Origin: Pseudochrobactrum kiredjianiae
GTDB taxonomy: Bacteria > Pseudomonadota > Alphaproteobacteria > Rhizobiales > Rhizobiaceae
Length of the DNA: 64,000 nucleotides
Assembly (NCBI RefSeq): GCF_030362795.1
Contig: NZ_JAUCBM010000003.1
Coordinates: 186,001-250,000 of the forward strand
Direction: 5' to 3'
Shown here: one piece after another, positions 10,884 through 22,956 of the stretch
Layout of the letters: each line of letters starts with the position of its first letter
Numbering within the stretch: the first letter of the stretch is position 1
Notes under the pieces: model-generated
Told to the model about the DNA's origin: nothing
Database searches by the model: none
The model's input: the letters and a program-made list of their open reading frames with translations, nothing else
Program-made: the position numbers and the translations under genes

Positions 10884-12644
10884 ATGACAATCAATCTGCA
10901 AAAGCCGGATATTACCGAGCTTAAGCCGCGCATTACCGTTTTCGGTGTCGGCGGCGGCGGCGGTAACGCTGTCAACAACATGATCAACGCGGGTCTGCGC
11001 GGTGTGAACTTCGTTGTTGCGAATACCGACGCCCAGGCTCTGACCATGTCCAAGTCTGAACGCATCATTCAGCTGGGCGCAGCTGTCACGGAAGGTCTGG
11101 GTGCAGGTTCCCAGCCGGAAGTTGGCCGCGCTGCTGCAGAAGAGTGCATCGACGAAATCAATGATCACCTGAACGGCACCCATATGTGCTTTGTAACCGC
11201 CGGTATGGGCGGTGGCACAGGTACCGGTGCAGCTCCGGTTGTTGCCCGCGCAGCGCGCGAAAAAGGCATTCTGACCGTTGGTGTTGTGACCAAACCTTTC
11301 CACTTCGAAGGCCAGCGCCGTATGAAAACGGCTGATATGGGTATCGAAGATCTGCAGAAGAATGTTGATACTCTGATCGTCATTCCGAACCAGAACCTGT
11401 TCCGTATTGCCAATGACAAGACCACCTTTGCTGACGCTTTTGCGATGGCCGATCAGGTGCTCTATTCCGGTGTTGCCTGCATCACCGATCTGATGGTTAA
11501 AGAAGGTCTGATCAATCTGGACTTTGCTGACGTGCGTTCCGTAATGCGCGAAATGGGCAAAGCGATGATGGGCACCGGCGAAGCTTCCGGTGACGGCCGT
11601 GCGATCGCTGCTGCTGAAGCTGCTATTGCTAACCCGCTGCTGGATGAAACCTCCATGCGCGGCGCTCGCGGCCTGCTGATCTCGATCACTGGTGGTCGTG
11701 ATATGACCCTGTTTGAAGTTGATGAAGCTGCTACTCGTATCCGTGAAGAAGTTGATCAGGATGCTATGATCATTCTCGGCGCGACCTTCGATGAAGGTCT
11801 CGAAGGTGTGATCCGTGTTTCTGTCGTCGCGACCGGAATCGATAAGCAGATCGGAGACGCGGCGCCTGCGCCGCTGGAATTTCGCCAGCCAGCGAAACCT
11901 GTAGCTAAGCCAGCCGCACCTGTTGCTCAGGCTCCGATGCAGCAGCCGGCAGCTCAGGTTCAGCCTATTGCACAGCCAGCCGCGGCACAGCAGTCCTTGC
12001 ATCTTGGTGAAGGCGAGCAGCGCTCTTATGCACCGCCTGCAGCTTCCGCTGATGCAGACTTCCAGCCGCAGAGCCGTATTTTTCAGGCTCCTGCACCGGA
12101 TATGATGGAAATGCGCCAGCAGCCAGTGGCACCACGCCCGCAGATGCAGGCACCGGTTCAGCCGCAGATGCAGCAGCAGGCACATAACCTGGCACCGCAG
12201 CCACAGTTCCAGCCGCAGCAGCATATGGATCCGGTTTTGGCTCCGCAGCAGCCACGTCAGGCGCCTCGTATGCCTAGCGTTTCGGACTTTCCTCCGTCGG
12301 TTCAGGCAGAAATGAATGCCCGTCGCGCACCAGCGCCACAGCAGGCAGCGCCGACACATGAAGAACGCGGTCCGCTTGGTCTGCTGCGTCGTCTGACAGC
12401 CAGCCTGTCCCGTCGTGAAGATGAGCAGCCGACCGCTCGTCTGGAACCAGCGCAGAAGCGCGAAATGCCGGCCGCTCCGATGCAGGCACGTAACCCTGAG
12501 CAGCGTCGCCCGCTGTCGCAGGATGCGTCGATCTATGCACCGCGCAACGGTCAGCTTGATAATCAGGGTCGCGCACAGCCGCGCGTGGCTTCTGAAGATG
12601 ATCAGCTTGAAATTCCGGCGTTCCTGCGCCGTCAGGCCAACTGA
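10884..12644 (+). CDS. ftsZ: FtsZ, tubulin-like division GTPase
   Basis: GTPase that forms the cytokinetic Z ring; 586 residues, much longer than the ~380 of E. coli. The GTPase core covers about residues 10-330, with the tubulin signature GGGTGTG at 109-115 and the T7 loop [12 protein letters not shown] proline/glutamine/alanine-rich linker of over 200 residues follows, then the conserved C-terminal peptide [13 protein letters not shown], which binds FtsA and regulators. Such a long linker is typical of Rhizobiales. ACGAAACTG precedes the ATG with AAAGGCAAAAGGAACG as a purine-rich ribosome site. Confidence 0.97.
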   Translation: MTINLQKPDITELKPRITVFGVGGGGGNAVNNMINAGLRGVNFVVANTDAQALTMSKSERIIQLGAAVTEGLGAGSQPEVGRAAAEECIDEINDHLNGTHMCFVTAGMGGGTGTGAAPVVARAAREKGILTVGVVTKPFHFEGQRRMKTADMGIEDLQKNVDTLIVIPNQNLFRIANDKTTFADAFAMADQVLYSGVACITDLMVKEGLINLDFADVRSVMREMGKAMMGTGEASGDGRAIAAAEAAIANPLLDETSMRGARGLLISITGGRDMTLFEVDEAATRIREEVDQDAMIILGATFDEGLEGVIRVSVVATGIDKQIGDAAPAPLEFRQPAKPVAKPAAPVAQAPMQQPAAQVQPIAQPAAAQQSLHLGEGEQRSYAPPAASADADFQPQSRIFQAPAPDMMEMRQQPVAPRPQMQAPVQPQMQQQAHNLAPQPQFQPQQHMDPVLAPQQPRQAPRMPSVSDFPPSVQAEMNARRAPAPQQAAPTHEERGPLGLLRRLTASLSRREDEQPTARLEPAQKREMPAAPMQARNPEQRRPLSQDASIYAPRNGQLDNQGRAQPRVASEDDQLEIPAFLRRQAN

Positions 12645-12672
12645 TCAAATAACTACCTTTTGCTTTAAACTT

Positions 12673-12705
12673 CACCGCGTTCTGCAAAGAACGCGGTGTT
12701 TTTAT
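12673..12705 (+). terminator. Rho-independent terminator after ftsZ
   Basis: Stem CACCGCGTTCT..AGAACGCGGTG with a short GCAA loop, followed by TTTTTATTT. It separates ftsZ from lpxC. Confidence 0.88.
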
Positions 12706-12790
12706 TTGTCGGGATGGTTGAGCCTGTCTTTTGTGCGCTTTATATAAAGCTGATACTAGAATGCATTAGATGACAGAGAGCAGGATTGCG

Positions 12791-13651
12791 ATGAAAGCTT
12801 TGCAGAAAACTATCGCCGGATCATTCTCGCTTGCCGGTTTCGGTGTGCATGGCGGCAAACCGGTAACCTTGCAGATTAGTCCTGCACCAGTGAACCACGG
12901 CATTGTTTTCATTCGTCATAATGCTGAGGGGCGGCGTGAGAACATTCCGGCGCTGTCTTCGTCTCTTGGCTCGACGACACTGAATACATCCATCGGCTCT
13001 GCAGATTTTGGTGTCAGTACAATCGAGCATCTGATGGCGGCAATTGCTGCGCTGAGCATTGATAATCTGAATATTGAAATTGACGGGCCCGAAGTGCCAA
13101 TCCTTGGCGGCGGTTCTGCAGAATTTATTGCTGCATTCCGTGAGGTTGGTCTGAGTGAGCAGGATGCGCCACGCAGTTATCTGAACATTATGAAGCCGGT
13201 ACGTGTTGAAGACGGACAAAACTGGGCTGAATTCGTGCCGCATGACGGTACCCGCTATGAAGTGGAAATTGACTTTCCGGTTGCTTCAATCGGGCGTCAA
13301 TCTTTCAGTTTTGATCTCGACGGCGATGTGTTTGAACGGGAAATCTCTAAAGCCCGTACTTTCGGCTTTATGCGTGATGTCGAGAAGCTGCGCTCGATGG
13401 GGCTGGCTCTTGGCTCGTCACTGGAAAATTCCATTGCGATTGGTGATGACGGGCAGGTGCTTAATCCGGACGGGCTGCACTATCCGAATGAATTTGTGCG
13501 TCATAAATTGCTGGATTCCGTTGGAGATCTGGCTCTGGCCGGTCATCCGTTTAAAGGATTGTTCCGCTCCTACCGCGGTGGCCATAAGCTGAATGGAGCC
13601 TTGGTCAAAGCATTGTTGGAAAAGCCGGAGCATTATCGTCTTGAAAGCTGA
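12791..13651 (+). CDS. lpxC: LpxC, UDP-3-O-acyl-N-acetylglucosamine deacetylase
   Basis: Zinc-dependent deacetylase, the committed step of lipid A synthesis in the cytoplasm. The zinc ligand motif STIEHLMAAI, the FGFMRDVEKLRSMGLALG segment and the HKLLDSVGDLALAG motif (further zinc ligand and catalytic Asp) are present; 286 residues. I prefer the ATG at 12791, which has AGAGAGCAGGA upstream; an ATG at 12770 lacks a ribosome site. The ftsZ-lpxC adjacency is classical. lpxC is monocistronic by position. Confidence 0.95.
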   Translation: MKALQKTIAGSFSLAGFGVHGGKPVTLQISPAPVNHGIVFIRHNAEGRRENIPALSSSLGSTTLNTSIGSADFGVSTIEHLMAAIAALSIDNLNIEIDGPEVPILGGGSAEFIAAFREVGLSEQDAPRSYLNIMKPVRVEDGQNWAEFVPHDGTRYEVEIDFPVASIGRQSFSFDLDGDVFEREISKARTFGFMRDVEKLRSMGLALGSSLENSIAIGDDGQVLNPDGLHYPNEFVRHKLLDSVGDLALAGHPFKGLFRSYRGGHKLNGALVKALLEKPEHYRLES

Positions 13652-13970
13652 GCTTTCTTGCTGACATGAAAAACGCACCCGAGAACTATAAAGACCAAAC
13701 CGGATAGAAAACGGAATGATTCTTTTACACTGCGTGCTATCAGCCATAATTGAGCCGTGAACAGGTGTACTGTAGTGATGGTTTGTAAGAGATTTTGCTG
13801 TTTTAAGGACTTTCGGGTTGAAAAAGTCGTGTCCGGCAGGCATTGCAGTCTCGATGCAGTGCGAATAAACTTGTATTAACATTGCCGATTGTTCTCAGCT
13901 ATGGTTTATGAACCCTCTGACACAGGAATGATTTGCCCATGATTTGTGTTGCCGAAACACCGGAGACAGC
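13652..13970 (+). other. Intergenic region between lpxC and bamD
   Basis: About 320 bases without a supported gene. No strong terminator hairpin or repeat is visible; the promoter of bamD is presumably near its 3' end. Confidence 0.35.
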
Positions 13971-14876
13971 ATGACGATTTCTAAATTCCCAGATAATGCA
14001 GCCAATCTTGTTGGTGCTGAGGGTTCTCAAATTCGTAAAATGACAAAGCTGGCATTTGCATCTGGCGCTGTCATGCTGACAATGGCACTTGCAGGTTGTG
14101 CGTCCGGCGACAAAGACATTGACCTGTCCAAATATGTTGAGAGCATTGATCCGGCGGATAAGCTTTACAATGAAGGTCTTGCTAATCTTGAAGCAGGCCG
14201 TCTTGATGAAGCATCAAAAAAATTCGCCGCCGTTGATCGCCAGCATCCATATACAGAATATGCCCGTAAATCGCTGGTGATGGCCGCTTTCACCAATTAC
14301 CGCAAAGGTAATTATGAAGAAGCGATCTCGATGGCCAAGCGTTACAACACGCTTTACCCGACTTCGGATGAATCGGCTTATGCCTATTATATTATCGGTC
14401 TGAGCTATTTCCGTCAGATTCCGGATGTAACGCGCGATCAGGCGGCAAGCCGTCGTGCAATTTCCGCGATGCAGGAAGTGGTCGATCGTTTCCCGAAATC
14501 CGAATATGTTGAAGACGCTAAAACCAAAATCCGCTTTGCCCGCGACCAGCTCGCCGGTAAGGATATGCAGGTTGGCCGTTATTACCTTGAGCGCAAGGAA
14601 TATCTGGGTGCGATCAAGCGTTTCCGCAATGTGGTTGAGGAATATTCCAACACCCGTCAGGTGGAAGAAGCGCTGGCTCGTTTGACCGAAGCCTATTATG
14701 CACTTGGTCTGGTTTCGGAAGCACAGACTGCTGCGGCAGTTCTGGGTAAGAACTTCCCGGACAGTCCTTGGTATAAAGATTCCTATAAATTGTTGCAGGG
14801 CGGTGGTCTTGAGCCGCGCGAAAACACAGGTTCTTGGCTTTCCAAAGCTTCCGCGCTTATCACTGGCGGCGCTTAA
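13971..14876 (+). CDS. bamD: BamD (ComL), outer-membrane assembly lipoprotein
   Basis: Essential lipoprotein of the BAM complex that folds beta-barrel proteins into the outer membrane. A lipobox MALAGC places the acylated cysteine at residue 43. Tetratricopeptide-like repeats follow: [40 protein letters not shown], and others to about residue 260. The start at 13971 has CCGGAGACAGC upstream and yields an unusually long N-terminal stretch before the signal sequence; the ATG at 14040 would give a standard signal peptide. The neighbour recN begins 19 bases downstream. Confidence 0.93.
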   Translation: MTISKFPDNAANLVGAEGSQIRKMTKLAFASGAVMLTMALAGCASGDKDIDLSKYVESIDPADKLYNEGLANLEAGRLDEASKKFAAVDRQHPYTEYARKSLVMAAFTNYRKGNYEEAISMAKRYNTLYPTSDESAYAYYIIGLSYFRQIPDVTRDQAASRRAISAMQEVVDRFPKSEYVEDAKTKIRFARDQLAGKDMQVGRYYLERKEYLGAIKRFRNVVEEYSNTRQVEEALARLTEAYYALGLVSEAQTAAAVLGKNFPDSPWYKDSYKLLQGGGLEPRENTGSWLSKASALITGGA

Positions 14877-14895
14877 CTTGTAAATAAAGGCAGCC

Positions 14896-16575
14896 ATGCT
14901 AGCGCAACTGTCGATCCGCGATATTGTCCTGATTGAGAAACTCGATATCGAGTTTCAAAAAGGATTGTCTGTACTCACCGGTGAAACCGGTGCGGGTAAA
15001 TCTATTCTGCTGGATAGTCTGTCTCTGGCGCTCGGCGCCAGAGGCGATGCTTCACTCGTGCGTCATGGTGCGGGGCAGGGGCAGGTGACGGCGGTGTTTG
15101 ATGTGGACGTTAATCATCCGGCTCGTAATTTTCTCAAAGATAATGAAATCAATGATGACGGCGATATTATTCTGCGCCGTGTGCAGAATAGTGACGGTCG
15201 CTCAAAGGTTTTCATCAACGATCAGGCTGCAAGCGTTGGTTTGCTGCGTGAGCTTGGCCGTCATCTGGTGGAAATTCATGGCCAGCATGATGACCGTGCG
15301 CTGATTGATACGGATTTGCACCGCACGCTGCTGGATGCGTTCGGCGGGCTGGATAGCCAGACCTTGCGACTGCGTCGCTTGTATAAGCAGTGGCGTGACA
15401 GTGAGAGTGCATTAGTTAAGCATCGTGCAAAGGTGGAAGCCGCTGCGCGTGAGGCAGATTATCTGCGTGCATCCGCTGACGAACTTTCAAAGCTAAATCC
15501 GCAAATGGACGAAGAAGATGAGCTGGCTGAAAAGCGCTCTATCATGATGAAGTCCGAGAAAATTGCGACGGATGTCAGTGAAGCGAATGACCTGCTGTCC
15601 GGCCATGAATCGCCGGTGCCGACATTGGCTGCACTGGTGCGTCGTCTTGAGCGTAAAATGCCGGAAGCGCCGCATTTGCTGGAGCCGGTGATTAAAGCGA
15701 TTGATGAAGCACTGGATCGTCTTGGCGATGCGCAGAGCGGTATTGATACGGCAATGCGCGAAATTGATTTTGATCCGCGTGTGCTGGAAACTGTTGAAGA
15801 GCGCTTGTTTGCGCTGCGCGCAGCCTCGCGTAAATTCTCTGTGCCGGTGGCTAACTTATCTGCATTGCGCGACAAGATGGATGCCGATTTGCTCGATCTT
15901 GATGCCGGTGCGGAAAAGCTGGAGCAGCTGGAAGCGCAGGCGCAGGAAAATCGCGTAATTTACGATACGGCAGCTGCAGCTCTGTCAGCAGAGCGTACAA
16001 AAATTGCGCAGTCACTGACGCAGGCTGTGATGCAGGAATTGCCTGCTCTGAAGCTGGAGCGTGCGGAGTTCATCGTCAATATTGAGACAGATGCGGAAAA
16101 CCGCAGTGCTGAAGGTATTGATGTTGTTGAATATTGGGTGCGAACCAATCCGGGAACACGCGCAGGCCCAATGATGAAAGTGGCCTCGGGCGGTGAATTG
16201 TCCCGCTTCTTGTTGGCACTTAAAGTGGCGCTTGCTGATCGCGGTTCAGCGCCAACTCTGGTATTCGATGAAATTGATACCGGTGTGGGCGGTGCAGTGG
16301 CTGATGCGATTGGCCAGCGTCTGGCACGGCTTTCTTCCAATGTGCAGGTGCTTTCTGTAACGCACGCGCCACAGGTTGCTGCGCGTGCGACAACACATTT
16401 CCTGATCGCCAAAGCGCAAGGGGAGAGTGAGCAGATGCGCACCTCGATCCGCACGATGGAAGTCGAAGAGCGGCAGGAAGAAATCGCCCGTATGCTCGCC
16501 GGTGCCAGTGTGACCGATGAAGCCCGTGCTGCTGCTGAGCGTTTGCTACGGGAAAACGGCGCTTTGACTGTATAA
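14896..16575 (+). CDS. recN: RecN, DNA double-strand break repair SMC-like ATPase
   Basis: SMC-like ATPase (559 residues) that gathers broken DNA ends for recombination. The N-terminal half-head has the Walker A loop TGETGAGKSILLDSL near residue 30 and a QHDDRALID segment; the middle is coiled-coil rich in Glu, Lys and Ala; the C-terminal half-head has the signature VASGGELSRFLLALK, Walker B LVFDEIDTGVGG and the VLSVTHAPQVAARA switch. It follows bamD closely, a common alphaproteobacterial pairing, with no terminator between them. Confidence 0.96.
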   Translation: MLAQLSIRDIVLIEKLDIEFQKGLSVLTGETGAGKSILLDSLSLALGARGDASLVRHGAGQGQVTAVFDVDVNHPARNFLKDNEINDDGDIILRRVQNSDGRSKVFINDQAASVGLLRELGRHLVEIHGQHDDRALIDTDLHRTLLDAFGGLDSQTLRLRRLYKQWRDSESALVKHRAKVEAAAREADYLRASADELSKLNPQMDEEDELAEKRSIMMKSEKIATDVSEANDLLSGHESPVPTLAALVRRLERKMPEAPHLLEPVIKAIDEALDRLGDAQSGIDTAMREIDFDPRVLETVEERLFALRAASRKFSVPVANLSALRDKMDADLLDLDAGAEKLEQLEAQAQENRVIYDTAAAALSAERTKIAQSLTQAVMQELPALKLERAEFIVNIETDAENRSAEGIDVVEYWVRTNPGTRAGPMMKVASGGELSRFLLALKVALADRGSAPTLVFDEIDTGVGGAVADAIGQRLARLSSNVQVLSVTHAPQVAARATTHFLIAKAQGESEQMRTSIRTMEVEERQEEIARMLAGASVTDEARAAAERLLRENGALTV

Positions 16576-16588
16576 AATTCAGTCTTGA

Positions 16589-18799
<2,211 letters not shown>

Positions 18800-18823
18800 A
18801 TTAAACAACGTATTATCTGATAA

Positions 18824-18851
18824 GGCAGGGCAGGTGTGTCTGCCCTGCACT
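18824..18851 (+). terminator. Hairpin after ligA
   Basis: GCAGGGCAG and CTGCCCTGC form a 9-bp stem around GTGTGT. The T-run behind it is weak, so this may be a stabilising hairpin rather than a full terminator. Confidence 0.5.
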
Positions 18852-18973
18852 TGATTGGTTTTATGCATCAGCCTATTCATAACCAGAGGGGGAACGGAAA
18901 ATGTTTTTCTGGTTTAGTCCATTCCTCGATTGTGAACGCGGTCTTTAACAACGCGTTTTAAAAAATACTGGTA

Positions 18974-19768
18974 ATGATGATGGATGGATGTAATCCGAAA
19001 AGCCTGTCTGATGTGCAGACAGGTAAACTTGCGCAATTCTGGGATGGCGCAAAACGCGGCGGGCCTGTTATGGCCGCGGTCGCACCTTTTGGCATTTTGT
19101 TTGGCGTGGTTGCCGTCGATAACGGCCTGAATGTCAGTGAATCCGTGTGGATGAGTGCGGCATTATTTGCCGGTGCCAGCCAGCTGGTGGGCATGGAGCT
19201 GTTTGGCAAGCATGTTGCGCCATGGATGATCCTGCTGTCGATTTTCGCGGTGAATTTCCGCCATGTGCTTTATTCCGCAGGCACCGGAAGGCTGATTAAG
19301 CATTTCACGCCGTTACAGCAGATTGTAGCATTCTTTTTCCTGACCGATGTTCAATATGCGGAAAGTGAAAAACAGGCAGAGCAGAAGAAGCCGATTACCT
19401 TTGTCTGGTATATGGGGCTGGCGATTCCGCTTTATCTGTCATGGGTGGTGGAGGCCTATATCGGCGCTACTTTTGGCGGGTTGATTGGTGATCCGAAATC
19501 AATCGGCCTTGATATGCTGCTGCCGATTTACTTCCTCGGACTGGTAATGGGCTTTCGCTCCCGTACCAACTGGTTCCCGATTGTTGGGGCAAGCTCCGTG
19601 ACATCTGTTGCGGCTTATTTCTGGATAGGTTCTCCGTGGCATGTCACCATCGGTGCGCTCGGCGGGATTATCATGGCTGTTGTGATTGCCAAGCCGCTTA
19701 CAGGGCGTGAAACCGTGATTACGCTGGATGATGAGCCTATGAAGGCTGGCAAGGAGCAGGCGCAATGA
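18974..19768 (+). CDS. azlC: AzlC family permease (branched-chain amino acid export, large subunit)
   Basis: Integral membrane protein (264 residues) of the AzlC/YgaZ family; with AzlD it forms a branched-chain amino acid exporter. Hydrophobic helices begin at about residue 35 with the family motif PVMAAVAPFGILFGVVAVDNG, then AALFAGASQLVGMEL and NFRHVLYSAG. The gene ends with a four-base ATGA overlap to azlD, the usual arrangement. Two further in-frame ATG codons sit at the very start, so the exact start is uncertain by two residues. Substrate is inferred from the family, not shown. Confidence 0.9.
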   Translation: MMMDGCNPKSLSDVQTGKLAQFWDGAKRGGPVMAAVAPFGILFGVVAVDNGLNVSESVWMSAALFAGASQLVGMELFGKHVAPWMILLSIFAVNFRHVLYSAGTGRLIKHFTPLQQIVAFFFLTDVQYAESEKQAEQKKPITFVWYMGLAIPLYLSWVVEAYIGATFGGLIGDPKSIGLDMLLPIYFLGLVMGFRSRTNWFPIVGASSVTSVAAYFWIGSPWHVTIGALGGIIMAVVIAKPLTGRETVITLDDEPMKAGKEQAQ

Positions 19769-20064
19769 CTTCAACTGTCTGGATTATTTTTGGCGCTGCT
19801 GTGCTGACTTATATCACCCGTATCGGCGGGCATCTTATTCTCTCGCAATTCGCGCGTGTACATTATCGTGTGGAGGCTGGTCTCAATGCCGTTCCTGCGG
19901 CAGTGCTGACCACGCTTGTTGCACCGGCCGCATTCAATGCAGGCTGGAAAGAGTTCGTGACGATGGTGATCTGCACCTTAGCGGCATTTCGTATTGGTAT
20001 TATCCCGCTGTGTATTTTTGGCGGTGTGCTGATTGTGCTGCTGCGCCAATATATGCCGTTCTAA
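19765..20064 (+). CDS. azlD: AzlD domain protein (branched-chain amino acid export, small subunit)
   Basis: A 99-residue membrane protein with three to four hydrophobic helices and the AzlD-type segment AAVLTYITRIGGHLI, followed by EAGLNAVPAAVLTTLVAPAAF. It is the obligate small partner of AzlC (YgaH in E. coli). Translation is probably coupled through the ATGA overlap. A strong terminator follows at 20086. Confidence 0.9.
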   Translation: MTSTVWIIFGAAVLTYITRIGGHLILSQFARVHYRVEAGLNAVPAAVLTTLVAPAAFNAGWKEFVTMVICTLAAFRIGIIPLCIFGGVLIVLLRQYMPF

Positions 20065-20085
20065 AATGGCGTGAAGTTGATAATA

Positions 20086-20112
20086 AAAAACCGGCGATTT
20101 CGCCGGTTTTTC
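20086..20112. terminator. Bidirectional terminator between azlD and the M24 peptidase gene
   Basis: AAAAACCGGCGA and TCGCCGGTTTTT are perfect inverted arms around TT. The T-run exists on both strands, serving the two convergent genes. Confidence 0.88.
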
Positions 20113-20132
20113 TTTGTTTAGGTTTAGATGGT

Positions 20133-21956
20133 TTAGAGCGCTTCAGTCGCTGCAATCAGCCAGCTCTTTTCAGCTTCCGAGCAATGCGGCAGCAGCTTGT
20201 CGCGCGTCTGCGCATGATAATCATTGAGCCATGTCAGCTCATCTGCATTGAGCAGTGAAACCTCAATGAGACGGCGATCAATCGGACAGAAGGTCAAAGT
20301 TTCAAAGCTGTGCATAGCGATATCACCGCCATCAATTGCTTCAGGCTCTTTAATGACAATCAGATTTTCAATGCGGATGCCGAATTCACCCGGACGATAA
20401 TAACCAGGTTCATTGGACAGGATCATGCCGGTTTTGAGTTCCTGCGCACCACGCTTGGAAATGCTCTGCGGCCCTTCATGCACGGCAAGATAGGAGCCAA
20501 CGCCGTGACCGGTGCCGTGTGCATAGTCATAGCCATATTGCCACAGGGCAGCGCGGGCGAAGGCGTCAATATCCTGACCACGTGTTCCGACAGGGAAGCG
20601 CAGGCGAGACAGAGCGATAACGCCCTTCAGCACCAGCGTGAAAGTCTTTTTCTCAAAAGCAGAGACTTCACCAATCGCTACGGTACGGGTGATGTCCGTG
20701 GTGCCGTCGCGATACTGAGCGCCGGAATCAATCAGATAAAGCTCACCATCATTGAGTTTGCGGTTGGTATCGGTATTGACGCGATAATGAATAATCGCGC
20801 CGTCAGGACCTGCACCGGAAATACTGTCGAAAGACAGGTCTTCCAGCGGCTTCTGGAACATTTCACCAACAGTACGGCGGCTTGTCTCAAGCTGCTGTGC
20901 GGCACTAATTTCATCCACGCTACCGGCAGGTTGCTCGGCGAGCCATGAGAAGAACTTGACCATTGCCACGCCGTCACGCTCATGCGCTGCACGGGAGCCA
21001 TCAAGCTCGGCTTTGTTTTTCATCGCGCGGGGCAGGCGGGCAGGATCAGTACCTTCAATCACTGTGCCATTGGCCTGTGCGATAATCATGCGCAGTTTTT
21101 CCGCCGTCAATGCCGGATCCAGCATGAAACTGACGCCTTCACCAGCCAGCTGCGCCAGTGTGCTTTCCATCAGATTGGGCGCAACGATCTTAGTCAATTG
21201 GGTGAGATAGGCTTCTGTTTCAATCGGCAGCTTACGCTTATCAATAAACAGAATATGCTCGCCATTGGCTGCAATCAGCGCGAAGCTCAAAGGCAATGGT
21301 GTATTGCTGACATCACGGCCACGGATGTTAAAAACCCAGGCGATGGAAGCAGGGTCAGTGAGAATTGTGGCACCGGCGTCGCTTTTCTCAACTGCTTCGC
21401 TCAAAATGTTCAGTTTGGCACGTGGTTCCTGACCGGCATATTGCAGCGGCTGAATAGTCACCGGCTCTAATGGTGCGGCAGGCTGGTCAGTCCAGATCAG
21501 ATCCACCAGATTATCCTGCACAGGCACGAGCTTGCCGCCCTGCGCTTCCAAGGCAGCTTTCAGAGCGCGGGTTTCTGCCAGTGTGTGCAGCCAAGGATCA
21601 AAGCCGATGACCAGACCTTTGCCGTTCTTCTCCAGCCATGTGGCCGGAGGATTGTCGACCAGACTTTCAATCTCAAACACGGCCGGATCGGTTTGCGTGC
21701 GCACTTGTAATACATAGCGCCCGTCAACAAACACATAGGCTTTGGCTCGAAGGATCAATGCCGCACCGGCTGTGCCGGTGAAGCCTGTCAGCCAGCCAAG
21801 GCGCTGCGCACGGAGCGGAACATATTCGCCCTGATGCTCATCGGCACGTGGTACAAGAAAACCATCCAGTTGCAGGCGGTTTAATTCCTCGCGCAATTTG
21901 GCTACACGCGGCGCACCGGTTGCCGGATTGCTGCTGACTTCAAAGTTCTGAAACAT
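20133..21956 (-). CDS. Aminopeptidase P family protein (M24B, Xaa-Pro aminopeptidase)
   Basis: Cytoplasmic metallopeptidase predicted to remove an N-terminal residue preceding proline. At 607 residues it belongs to the three-domain class: two creatinase-like N-terminal domains (about 1-310) and the C-terminal pita-bread domain. Metal-ligand motifs are seen in LIDSGAQYRDGTTDITRT (first Asp pair), HGTGHGVGSYLAVHEGP (His), SNEPGYYRPGEFGIRIENL (Glu pair). The C-terminal M24_C-like tail ends SWLIAATEAL. It is convergent with azlD and is followed upstream by prmA in the same direction 42 bases away. Confidence 0.93.
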   Translation of the reverse strand: MFQNFEVSSNPATGAPRVAKLREELNRLQLDGFLVPRADEHQGEYVPLRAQRLGWLTGFTGTAGAALILRAKAYVFVDGRYVLQVRTQTDPAVFEIESLVDNPPATWLEKNGKGLVIGFDPWLHTLAETRALKAALEAQGGKLVPVQDNLVDLIWTDQPAAPLEPVTIQPLQYAGQEPRAKLNILSEAVEKSDAGATILTDPASIAWVFNIRGRDVSNTPLPLSFALIAANGEHILFIDKRKLPIETEAYLTQLTKIVAPNLMESTLAQLAGEGVSFMLDPALTAEKLRMIIAQANGTVIEGTDPARLPRAMKNKAELDGSRAAHERDGVAMVKFFSWLAEQPAGSVDEISAAQQLETSRRTVGEMFQKPLEDLSFDSISGAGPDGAIIHYRVNTDTNRKLNDGELYLIDSGAQYRDGTTDITRTVAIGEVSAFEKKTFTLVLKGVIALSRLRFPVGTRGQDIDAFARAALWQYGYDYAHGTGHGVGSYLAVHEGPQSISKRGAQELKTGMILSNEPGYYRPGEFGIRIENLIVIKEPEAIDGGDIAMHSFETLTFCPIDRRLIEVSLLNADELTWLNDYHAQTRDKLLPHCSEAEKSWLIAATEAL

Positions 21957-21998
21957 GAGATTCTGGTCCTGAAAATTTCCCTCGAAGTCTGATTATAA

Positions 21999-22877
21999 TC
22001 AGAGCTTTGGCTTGAGGTGAAGAGCAACCCAGCTTTCTTTGTAAATAGTTTTGTGATGTTCAATGCCTGCTGCTTCATAAGCCGCAAGAACACTGTCGCG
22101 CTGCGTTTCCAGAATGCCGGAAAGGATCAGCGAACCATTATCTTTCACATGGGTGCGCATCTCATTTGCCAGTTCAATCAGCGGATTGGCGAGGATATTA
22201 GCAACGATCAGGTCAAAAGGAGCGCGTGCCTGCATTGCCGGATCATCAAAGCCGGTGGCAGTGAGGGTGGAAACCCATTTATCGGCGCCATTCTTGACCA
22301 CATTTTCCTGTGCAACCTCGACTGCAACAGGGTCAATATCAGTAGCCAGAACTGGAATATCGCGTAATTTAGCAACTGCAATGGCGAGAACCGCGCTGCC
22401 GGTGCCGAGGTCGAGCACATTCTTCGGCTCTTCAAGTGCTACCACCTCTTCGATCATTTCAAGGCAGCTGGCGGTGGTGCCGTGATGACCGGTACCAAAA
22501 GCAAGACCTGCATCAATTTCAATGCCGATATCGCCGTCTTGCAACTTGTCGCGGTCATGGGAACCATGAACGAAGAAGCGACCGGCGCGCACCGGCTTCA
22601 AGCCTTCAAGGGAGTGTAGCACCCAGTCAATATCAGGCAGCTCTTCGACGCCGATATCCTGCGGTGACAGGCCTAAACAAGCCGCCATGCGCGGCAGAGC
22701 AGAATCGGCACCGGCTTTGTCTTCCGTATAGAGCGAGATTTCATAAATCTGCTTGTCTTCATCAATTTCAGTATTGGCAAGCGGCATACCGTCTTCTTCA
22801 AATACCGGTTCCAGCAGATCAAAAATCTGCTCAGCCTGATCTTTGTCCCGTGTAAGGTATAAGCGGTACTGTGCCAT
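21999..22877 (-). CDS. prmA: PrmA, ribosomal protein L11 methyltransferase
   Basis: SAM-dependent methyltransferase that modifies ribosomal protein L11. An N-terminal substrate-recognition domain (about 1-115) is followed by the class I methyltransferase fold with motif [19 protein letters not shown], the acidic loop [13 protein letters not shown], and the [11 protein letters not shown] motif that stands in for NPPY in PrmA. The GTGHHGTT segment just before motif I is typical. It has 292 residues. The adjacent peptidase gene is probably co-transcribed. Confidence 0.95.
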   Translation of the reverse strand: MAQYRLYLTRDKDQAEQIFDLLEPVFEEDGMPLANTEIDEDKQIYEISLYTEDKAGADSALPRMAACLGLSPQDIGVEELPDIDWVLHSLEGLKPVRAGRFFVHGSHDRDKLQDGDIGIEIDAGLAFGTGHHGTTASCLEMIEEVVALEEPKNVLDLGTGSAVLAIAVAKLRDIPVLATDIDPVAVEVAQENVVKNGADKWVSTLTATGFDDPAMQARAPFDLIVANILANPLIELANEMRTHVKDNGSLILSGILETQRDSVLAAYEAAGIEHHKTIYKESWVALHLKPKL

Positions 22878-22901
22878 GTCGGTTCTCTGAATTGGAGTTA
22901 T

Positions 22902-22932
22902 AAAAAAACCCGCTTATCACGAAGCGGGTTTG
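22902..22932 (-). terminator. Terminator after the SCO gene
   Basis: On the minus strand AAACCCGCTT and AAGCGGGTTT form the stem with a CGTGAT loop, followed by a T-run (TTTTTTATA). It separates the SCO gene from prmA. Confidence 0.87.
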
Positions 22933-22956
22933 ATTGGGAGTGTTTATAATACCTGT

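Noticed and set aside
10830-12359. A 509-codon frame on the minus strand opposite ftsZ
   Set aside because: It is a shadow of ftsZ: low-complexity, Arg/Leu/His/Ser-rich, no recognisable domain, and the plus-strand frame is unmistakable.
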